A stretch of 64,000 nt of DNA from Flavobacteriaceae bacterium CG2_30_34_30 (GTDB taxonomy: Bacteria; Bacteroidota; Bacteroidia; Flavobacteriales; Flavobacteriaceae), in NCBI GenBank assembly GCA_001873105.1, contig MNYN01000067.1, forward strand, positions 1-64,000, written 5' to 3'. The notes under the pieces were generated by a model, which did not search any database, was not told the DNA's origin, and was given only the letters and a program-made list of their open reading frames with translations. Shown here piece by piece: positions 57,170-64,000 of the stretch. The first letter of the stretch is position 1. Every line of letters starts with the position of its first letter. A program made the position numbers and the translations under genes.

Positions 57170-59272
57170 ATGAGAAATCTTTCCCTTTTCATGCTTACGC
57201 AACTTTTTACCATTAGTTTATTTGGGCAGCAGCAAGTGTCTGAATTTGAAAAGTATCCTGTCTTCCCAACCTGTCAAAACGAAAATTTTGGAAATTTAAA
57301 AAATTGTTTTAATACTACCTTACAGACATTTATTTTTGAAAACTTCAAAACACCCAAAATTGTAGATGAGGAAAATTACCAAGGTGAAATCGCTGTTTTT
57401 TTTGAGGTAAACAAAGAAGGAAGTTTTAAACTTCTTTATACAGAAGCCATTTATGCAGATCTAAAAGAAGAAATTCAGCGTGTTTTTGATTTGTTACCTC
57501 AAATAAAACCTGCAACCTATAATTCTAGACCCACTTATGTACAGTTTACCATGCCTATTAAAATTCCATTGCAAAAACCCATTTTTGAAGATAGTAAAGA
57601 CCAAAAACTACTTGCCTCAAACCAATTAAATCCAAAGCAATCAGAAGAATATGATGCCATTAAAAATCTTGGATATACCAATGAAAAGTACACTAGTCAG
57701 ATTAATATTCCATTGTCGCATCAAGAATATGCTCGATTTGATAAGGTCATCAACCAAGTAGGAACCAACACCCATACCGCGCAAAAACCATTTTTGTATC
57801 AAACGGTAAATACTTATCAAAATTTAGAAGAAAGAGATGTACAATTATTCAAAAATAAGACCTCATGGCTTGGTAGAAAATTTTGGAATGAACATATGGT
57901 AGCTTTTAAAGGCGATAATTATTGGTTTACTATAGATCCCGGAGTAGATGTACAAGTAGGGAAAGATTTTGATAGCAAAAAAAATTCTACTTATAACAAT
58001 ACAAGACTTGCTGTAATTCAAGGAGGATTGGGTAAAAAATTAAATTTTCATGCAGTGCTTTATGAAAGTCAAGGAAGGTTTGCAGATTATTTTAACCGAT
58101 ATGCAGAATCTATTGCAGCAGATGGAGGAGGAAATCCTGCTATCATACCGGGAATGGGGATTGCAAAATCTTTTAAATCTGATTCCTATGACTATCCTGT
58201 GGCAACGGGCTATTTGTCCTATAGCCCCAATAAAATGTTTAATATTCAATTTGGCAATGGGAAAAACTTTATTGGGGATGGTTATCGTTCTTTATTGTTA
58301 AGTGACGTTGCAAGTCCACATCCATATTTAAAATTAAGCACCACTTTCTGGAAAATAAAATATACCAATACGTGGATGTCTTTGCGCGATGTTAGACAAG
58401 AAGCTACTATTGATGGCGCATTCACAACAAAATATATGGCAACACACTATTTAAGCTATAACCTATCTAAGCGATTAAACATTGGGCTTTTTGAAAGTGT
58501 TTTATGGGACAATAGTAACAATAGAGGAGTAGATATAAATTATTTAAATCCAATTATTTTTTATCGTGCTATCGAATTTTCTACAGGGCCAAGGTCTGGA
58601 AATGCACTTATTGGGTTGAGTGGAAAATATAAATTTTCAAATCAAATAAATGCCTATGGGCAAATGATTATTGATGAATTTTCAAGTGGTGATATTTTTG
58701 GTGGCAAAAAAAGTTGGAAAAACAAAGTAGGTTTTCAAATAGGAGCTAAATATTATGAACCCTTTGGAGTAAAAAATCTATACCTACAGACAGAATACAA
58801 TAGAGTAAGGCCATATACTTATTCGCATAATACCATTATATTAAATTATGGGCATAATAACCAATCTATGGCTCACCTTTGGGGTGCAAATTTTAGCGAA
58901 TTCATTGCCATTGCTCGTTATGAAAAAGGAAGAGTTTTTGGGAGTGCTAAATTAATATTTGGAAAACGTGGGTTTGATTTTAACGATGACACCGACACGT
59001 TCAACTACGGAGGAAATATATTCAGAGACGAAAGAGACCGTCCTTTTGATTTTGGAAATGAAGTAGCACAAGGCAACAAAACCAGTATCTTTCATGGCGA
59101 ATTTCAAGCAGGATATCTTATGAATCCCTCCACAAATTTAAAGGTATATGCTAGTCTGATTTACAGAGATTTTAACCCACAGGTTAATACTGCAACCGAA
59201 TTTAAAGACACCACCACTTGGCTAAACTTTGGCATTAGAACCGATTTGTTTAACTGGTATTATGATTTTTAG
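57170..59272 (+). CDS. remB: Gliding motility protein RemB-like outer membrane protein
   Basis: 700 aa; signal peptide, TonB-C-like N-terminal region, large beta-strand-rich barrel; synteny with sprA/gcvH. Confidence 0.8.
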   Translation: MRNLSLFMLTQLFTISLFGQQQVSEFEKYPVFPTCQNENFGNLKNCFNTTLQTFIFENFKTPKIVDEENYQGEIAVFFEVNKEGSFKLLYTEAIYADLKEEIQRVFDLLPQIKPATYNSRPTYVQFTMPIKIPLQKPIFEDSKDQKLLASNQLNPKQSEEYDAIKNLGYTNEKYTSQINIPLSHQEYARFDKVINQVGTNTHTAQKPFLYQTVNTYQNLEERDVQLFKNKTSWLGRKFWNEHMVAFKGDNYWFTIDPGVDVQVGKDFDSKKNSTYNNTRLAVIQGGLGKKLNFHAVLYESQGRFADYFNRYAESIAADGGGNPAIIPGMGIAKSFKSDSYDYPVATGYLSYSPNKMFNIQFGNGKNFIGDGYRSLLLSDVASPHPYLKLSTTFWKIKYTNTWMSLRDVRQEATIDGAFTTKYMATHYLSYNLSKRLNIGLFESVLWDNSNNRGVDINYLNPIIFYRAIEFSTGPRSGNALIGLSGKYKFSNQINAYGQMIIDEFSSGDIFGGKKSWKNKVGFQIGAKYYEPFGVKNLYLQTEYNRVRPYTYSHNTIILNYGHNNQSMAHLWGANFSEFIAIARYEKGRVFGSAKLIFGKRGFDFNDDTDTFNYGGNIFRDERDRPFDFGNEVAQGNKTSIFHGEFQAGYLMNPSTNLKVYASLIYRDFNPQVNTATEFKDTTTWLNFGIRTDLFNWYYDF

Positions 59273-59333
59273 AGGGTATAAAAATCAATAAATTTGTTTG
59301 AGGATAAATTGCAAAATAATATCGTCACTTTTA

Positions 59334-59364
59334 TTGTCAAAACAAGCTGCTTGAAGTATCTTTG
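59334..59364 (+). promoter_or_regulatory. Putative promoter TTG-N20-TATCTTTG upstream of ctaB
   Basis: Good match to Bacteroidota -33/-7 elements. Confidence 0.6.
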
Positions 59365-59415
59365 CGCCAATTAAAAATGGAGCATAATTACCATTAGCGC
59401 ATAAAGGCAAACAAA

Positions 59416-60309
59416 TTGGAAATCATTAAATTGCAAACTGCACAAACAAACTTATTCAGAGACTTTGCTGAAATCACTAAAATGCGGCTATCTATTAGCG
59501 TTGTATTTTCTTCTTTAGCAGGATATTTATTAGGTGCCGAAACAATAAATGTGTTTACTTTAATATTATTAGCTTTTGGCGGCTATTTAATGGTTGGAGC
59601 TTCCAATGCATTTAATCAGATTATCGAAAAGGATTTAGATGCCTTGATGCACCGCACAAAAAACCGTCCTATTCCTGCAGGAAGAATGTCAGTAAACACC
59701 GCATTTGTTATTGCCACTATATTCACAGTTTTAGGAATTGGAGTGTTATACAGTATAAATCCAAAAACGGCTATGTTTGGTGCTATCTCCATATTTATGT
59801 ATGTGAGTTTATATACCCCATTAAAAACCAAAACACCCCTTTCAGTTTTTGTAGGAGCTTTTCCCGGTGCAATACCGTTTATGTTAGGATGGGTGGCAGC
59901 TACAGGAAACTTCGGAATAGAAGCTGGAACTTTATTTATGATTCAATTTTTCTGGCAATTTCCGCATTTTTGGGCAATTGGCTGGTTTTTATATACCGAT
60001 TATAAAAGAGGCGGCTTTTTTATGCTTCCCACAGGAAAACAAGATAAAGGCACCGCAATTCAAGTAGTATTATATACCATTTGGACTGTTTTAGTTTCTT
60101 TAATTCCAGCTTTTGGCGTTACAGGAAAATTCTACATTACTCCAATATCTGCAATTATTGTTGGTTTCATTGGTGTTTGGTTTTTATATGCAGCATTTAC
60201 ATTGTATAAATTAAAAACCGAAATTGCAGCAAAAAAATTAATGTTGGTGAGTGTTTCCTACATAACATTGCTTCAAATTATATACGTTTTAGATAAATTT
60301 ATAAGATAA
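59416..60309 (+). CDS. ctaB: Protoheme IX farnesyltransferase
   Basis: 297 aa; NAFNQIIEKDLDALMHRTKNRPIPAGR; TTG start in the track. Confidence 0.95.
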   Translation: MEIIKLQTAQTNLFRDFAEITKMRLSISVVFSSLAGYLLGAETINVFTLILLAFGGYLMVGASNAFNQIIEKDLDALMHRTKNRPIPAGRMSVNTAFVIATIFTVLGIGVLYSINPKTAMFGAISIFMYVSLYTPLKTKTPLSVFVGAFPGAIPFMLGWVAATGNFGIEAGTLFMIQFFWQFPHFWAIGWFLYTDYKRGGFFMLPTGKQDKGTAIQVVLYTIWTVLVSLIPAFGVTGKFYITPISAIIVGFIGVWFLYAAFTLYKLKTEIAAKKLMLVSVSYITLLQIIYVLDKFIR

Positions 60310-60890
60310 TGGCATATACAGACGATACCGAAAAAGTAAAACAAAACAGAGCAAAAAAAATGATGCTCTGGTTTGCCATGATTAGCATGGGGATGAGTTT
60401 TGCGGGACTAACAAGTGCATATATAGTAAGTAAAAGCCGTCCCGACTGGTTGACTGATTTTGAAATACCACATGCATTTTACTTTAGTTTAGTTGTTGTT
60501 TTAATAAGCAGCATATCAATGTATCTAGCAAAAAAGAATGTAAAAAAAGAAAACCAAACCGCCGGAATGGTATTTCTAATATCAACATTCCTTTTAGGGG
60601 TTTTATTTGTAATCTTACAATTTAATGGCTTTTCAGAAATTATTGCAAACGGCTATTTTTTTACCGGAAGTGAGAGTACCATTACAACTTCTTTTATTTA
60701 TCTAGTCGTTCTTATGCATCTTGCACACATAACAGGGGCATTAGTAGCCCTTTTAGTTGTAATTTATAATCATTTTAAACAAAAATATAAAAATGGGCAA
60801 ACCCTTGGTATTGAACTTGCTGAAACCTTTTGGCACTTTGTAGATGTACTTTGGGTGTACTTGTTTTTGTTTTTATATTTCGTTAGATAA
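60309..60890 (+). CDS. Cytochrome c oxidase subunit III
   Basis: 193 aa; HLAHITGALVALLVVIYNHFK ... ETFWHFVDVLWVYLFLFLYF. Confidence 0.92.
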   Translation: MAYTDDTEKVKQNRAKKMMLWFAMISMGMSFAGLTSAYIVSKSRPDWLTDFEIPHAFYFSLVVVLISSISMYLAKKNVKKENQTAGMVFLISTFLLGVLFVILQFNGFSEIIANGYFFTGSESTITTSFIYLVVLMHLAHITGALVALLVVIYNHFKQKYKNGQTLGIELAETFWHFVDVLWVYLFLFLYFVR

Positions 60891-60936
60891 TAAAATTGCT
60901 TATTTTTGACCCTTATTTATAACCAATATAGACTGT

Positions 60937-61917
60937 ATGGAAGCTACTGTTGTTAAAACAGGTACTGAAGGAAAAACCTGGGGTGGTGGAGACCATTCCC
61001 CTTTAAAAGCTAGTTATGGAAAACTGATGATGTGGTTTTTCATCCTTTCGGATGCACTAACTTTCTCAGGATTTCTAGCCGCTTATGGCTTTTCAAGATA
61101 TAAATTTATCGACTCCTGGCCGGTTGCCGATGAAGTTTTTAATCACTTTCCATTTTTACATGGCGTTGATGCGCCTATGTATTATGTGGCATTAATGACC
61201 TTTATTTTAATATTTTCCTCTGTAACCATGGTGTTAGCAGTAAATGCTGGACATCAAATGAAAAAGAATAAAGTAATTTTTTACTTGTTTCTTACGGTAA
61301 TTGGCGGTCTTATTTTCTTGGGTTCACAAGCTTGGGAGTGGAAAAATTTTATTCAAGGTACCTACGGCGCTGTGGAAACAAAATCAGGTAGAATTATCCA
61401 ATTTTTAGATACCGAAGGAAATAGAGTTGCACTCAGCGACATCGCCACAGAATCCACCCAACGTCAAGCCCATGATAGAAGCAGCGGTATATGGTTTTCA
61501 ACTGATGAAACCCTTGCGGCATATACTATTGATGATATAAAACAAGGTTTTGCAACGAAAGAAAATTTACGGATAAGAATACCTAAACTCGATGAAAAAG
61601 GACATCCTATCATTTTAAATAGAGAACAATCTCTACAAACGTTGAGTACAGATGCAATTCGTGTTGTTGAGGGTGCTAATATGTATAGAAATGAATATGG
61701 TACACCTCTTTTTGCTAACTTTTTTTTCTTTATCACTGGGTTTCACGGATTTCATGTTTTTACGGGAGTACTCATTAATACTATTATTTTCTTTAATGTA
61801 ATTCTTGGAACCTATGAGAGAAGAGGGAGTTATGAAATGGTTGAAAAGGTAGGACTTTATTGGCACTTTGTTGATTTAGTTTGGGTATTTGTATTTACAT
61901 TTTTCTATTTGGTTTAA
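60937..61917 (+). CDS. Cytochrome c oxidase subunit III, second paralog with a large insertion
   Basis: 326 aa; FHGFHVFTGVLINTI ... GLYWHFVDLVWVFVFTFFYLV. Confidence 0.92.
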   Translation: MEATVVKTGTEGKTWGGGDHSPLKASYGKLMMWFFILSDALTFSGFLAAYGFSRYKFIDSWPVADEVFNHFPFLHGVDAPMYYVALMTFILIFSSVTMVLAVNAGHQMKKNKVIFYLFLTVIGGLIFLGSQAWEWKNFIQGTYGAVETKSGRIIQFLDTEGNRVALSDIATESTQRQAHDRSSGIWFSTDETLAAYTIDDIKQGFATKENLRIRIPKLDEKGHPIILNREQSLQTLSTDAIRVVEGANMYRNEYGTPLFANFFFFITGFHGFHVFTGVLINTIIFFNVILGTYERRGSYEMVEKVGLYWHFVDLVWVFVFTFFYLV

Positions 61918-61941
61918 AAAATATAATAAGAAAAAATTATT

Positions 61942-62301
61942 ATGGCACACGACGCAGCATCTCACGAAAGTTCCGTTAAAAGAATTTGGTATGTCTTTTT
62001 TTTACTAACTGTATTAACTACAGCTGAAGTAATTTTAGGTATTATTAAGCCTACCTTTTTGGTAGAACATAAATTCCTTGCTTTAAAGTTCCTTAATTGG
62101 ATTTTTATCATACTAACCCTTGTTAAGGCTTACTTCATTACTTGGGCGTTTATGCATATGGAAGGAGAAACCAAGGGTCTAAGAAGAGCTGTAGTTTGGA
62201 CAGCTGTTTTTCTTATCTGTTATTTGATGTTTGTACTTTTAGTAGAAGGTGATTATATACATGAAGTTTACAAAGCAGGTTATGTAAAATATAATTTTTA
62301 A
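61942..62301 (+). CDS. Cytochrome c oxidase subunit IV-like protein
   Basis: 119 aa; three-TM protein; KAYFITWAFMHMEGETKGLRR. Confidence 0.9.
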   Translation: MAHDAASHESSVKRIWYVFFLLTVLTTAEVILGIIKPTFLVEHKFLALKFLNWIFIILTLVKAYFITWAFMHMEGETKGLRRAVVWTAVFLICYLMFVLLVEGDYIHEVYKAGYVKYNF

Positions 62302-62317
62302 TTCTATAAATATCTCA

Positions 62318-62350
62318 TAAAAAGCCCTGCAAATAGCGGGGCTTTTTTTA
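62318..62350 (+). terminator. Intrinsic terminator
   Basis: AAAAAGCCCTGcaaatagCGGGGCTTTTTTTA. Confidence 0.8.
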
Positions 62351-62382
62351 TTTTTGTATCTTGTTAATTTCCCTTAATTCCC

Positions 62383-63027
62383 ATGAAAAAAATACTTATT
62401 TTAGGATTTTTGTTTTTATTTCCCATCACTGCTTATTTATTTTTTTCTTCCGGGGTAAATAATTTTGCTAAATTACCTGTACTTACCGAAAATATTTCCG
62501 AAATATCTGAATTTGAAAGCATAGATGGTGAAAAAATAACTCTAGAAGGAAAAATTACTGCACTTGGTTTTTTTGGATCCGATTTACAATCAAAATATGG
62601 CAATGTGTTTAACCTCACCCATAAAATTTATATTCCTTTTCACGAATTTGATGATCTGCAGTTTGTTACTGTTTTGCAAAGAGGTAATGAAAATTTGGTA
62701 AAAGAGCTGTTGGTAGAGTTAGATAAGATTACCGATACCCGTAAGTGGAAATTTGTGTATGGCTCGCCCGAAGAAATAACCATACTTTTTAACTCTTTAA
62801 AAACCAATATTTTATTAGACGAAAACTTTGGAACATCGCAAGTTTTTATTATTGATAAAGATAAAAATTTAAGAGGAAGAAGTGAAGATGAGGATGGTGA
62901 AGTTTTGTATGGTTTTGACACCTCTTCCATTGCGGAACTTAACAATAAAATGAAAGACGATATTAAGGTGTTATTGGCAGAATATCGATTAGCACTAAAA
63001 AAATACAATACAAAAAGGGAAATATAG
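62383..63027 (+). CDS. SCO/thioredoxin-fold-like membrane-anchored protein lacking the CxxxC copper motif
   Basis: 214 aa; N-terminal TM; ITALGFFGSDLQSKYGNVFNLTHKIY ... FIIDKDKNLRGRSEDEDGEVLYGFDTSSIAELNNKMKDDIKVLLAEY; adjacent to SCO. Confidence 0.65.
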   Translation: MKKILILGFLFLFPITAYLFFSSGVNNFAKLPVLTENISEISEFESIDGEKITLEGKITALGFFGSDLQSKYGNVFNLTHKIYIPFHEFDDLQFVTVLQRGNENLVKELLVELDKITDTRKWKFVYGSPEEITILFNSLKTNILLDENFGTSQVFIIDKDKNLRGRSEDEDGEVLYGFDTSSIAELNNKMKDDIKVLLAEYRLALKKYNTKREI

Positions 63028-63030
63028 ATA

Positions 63031-63651
63031 ATGAAAAATTACTCTTACATTGGAATTTCGTTTGTTATTTTAGTCTTTGGAATATGGGCTGTTCCAAAAA
63101 TTATAGAAACACTAAAAAAACCTGATTTTGCAGTTATAACTAAAGTGCCTGATTTTAGTTTTACCGACCAAAACGGTAAAACCATCACCAATGAAACTTA
63201 CATAGGAAAAGTATATGTCCTTGAATTCTTTTTCACAACTTGCCCGAGTATCTGCCCCATTATGAATCAAAACATGCTCAAGTTGCAAAGTGAATTTTAT
63301 GGTAATCCAAATTTTGGTATTGCATCTATCACCATAGACCCAATGCATGACACTTCTCAAACATTAAAAACATATGCCGAAGAATATGGTATTATTCACC
63401 CTAACTGGCATTTGCTTACTGGAGAAAAAGAAATTATATACAAATTATCCAATGATGGGTTTAAGCTCTACTCTGCGCAAGACGACAAAGCGGAAGGAGG
63501 CTTTGAGCACTCCGGCTTGTTCGCTTTAATAGATAAAGAGGGGAATGTACGTTCCAGAAATGATGAATTTGGAAACCCAAAAATTTATTACAACGGCTTA
63601 GATGATGCCGAAATAAAAATGCTAAAAGAAGACATTAAAAAATTATTATAA
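63031..63651 (+). CDS. SCO1/SenC family copper chaperone
   Basis: 206 aa; VLEFFFTTCPSICPIMNQNM, ITIDPMHDTSQTLKTYAEEYG. Confidence 0.95.
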   Translation: MKNYSYIGISFVILVFGIWAVPKIIETLKKPDFAVITKVPDFSFTDQNGKTITNETYIGKVYVLEFFFTTCPSICPIMNQNMLKLQSEFYGNPNFGIASITIDPMHDTSQTLKTYAEEYGIIHPNWHLLTGEKEIIYKLSNDGFKLYSAQDDKAEGGFEHSGLFALIDKEGNVRSRNDEFGNPKIYYNGLDDAEIKMLKEDIKKLL

Positions 63652-64000
63652 ATGAGGCAGGATAAAAAAAATCAAATTAATAAATACAACATATGGATTA
63701 TTGCCCTTTCTGTATTTATTCCTGTCGCAGTAGCTATTTTGTTTACTGTAAAAATTCCGGGGGTAGAACGCTTAGGGTTTTTGCCGCCAATTTATGCAAG
63801 CATCAATGGACTTACTGCTATTATTCTTGTTACTGCAGTAATTCAGATTAAAAAAGGCAATAGAAAGGCACACGAAATTTTAATGAAATCAGCAATAGGC
63901 CTCTCCGTTTTGTTTTTAGTAATGTATATAGCTTACCACATGACATCAGATTCCACAGCTTTTGGAGGAGAAGGGATTTTAAAAATAATTTATTATTTCA
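63652..64000 (+). CDS. DUF420 family membrane protein, truncated by the window end
   Basis: Open reading from ATG 63652: MRQDKKNQINKYNIWIIALSVFIPVAVAILFTVKIPGVERLGFLPPIYASINGLTAIIL...; not listed in the ORF track because it has no stop. Confidence 0.85.
   Translation, partial: MRQDKKNQINKYNIWIIALSVFIPVAVAILFTVKIPGVERLGFLPPIYASINGLTAIILVTAVIQIKKGNRKAHEILMKSAIGLSVLFLVMYIAYHMTSDSTAFGGEGILKIIYYF

Noticed and set aside
1-64000. CRISPR array, rRNA operon or complete prophage
   Set aside because: No regularly spaced repeats, no rRNA sequence and no phage structural or lysis genes were seen; the only mobile-element signals are the intron, the attC-like repeats, the tRNA 3' duplication and the cphA remnant.

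Overview
The window comes from a Flavobacteriaceae-like (Bacteroidota) chromosome: AT-rich, TAnnTTTG-type promoters, SprA/RemB gliding genes, an alternative complex III (ACIII), and Bacteroidota-type lipoproteins. Left to right it contains: (i) the 5' end of a minus-strand group II intron running off the left edge, next to a small secreted-protein ORF bracketed by attC-like inverted repeats; (ii) a divergent cyanophycinase/cyanophycin synthetase pair; (iii) a SusCD-less N-glycan degradation cluster (sugar MFS transporter, glycosylasparaginase, GH92, GH20, CutC, GH2 beta-mannosidase); (iv) directly after it, a frameshifted remnant of a second cphA 3' end, so the glycan cluster lies between two direct copies of the cphA 3' end; (v) metallophosphoesterase, surface protein, thioredoxin, polysaccharide deacetylase and DUF2723 protein genes; (vi) tRNA-Gln with a duplicated 3' end; (vii) rimP-nusA-infB with a promoter and a terminator-like hairpin in its leader; (viii) actABCDEF-coxBA; (ix) ruvB, queG, maeB, ruvA, sprA, gcvH, vanZ-like, two tonB-like genes and remB; (x) ctaB, cox subunits III/III/IV, a SCO-like protein without the Cys motif, SCO and DUF420. 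The most notable observations are the cphA remnant flanking the glycan island, the intron/cassette junction, the leader attenuator candidate upstream of rimP-nusA, the shared TonB-C-like domain in three adjacent genes including remB, and the degenerate SCO paralog. All calls come from reading the sequence; no database search was run.
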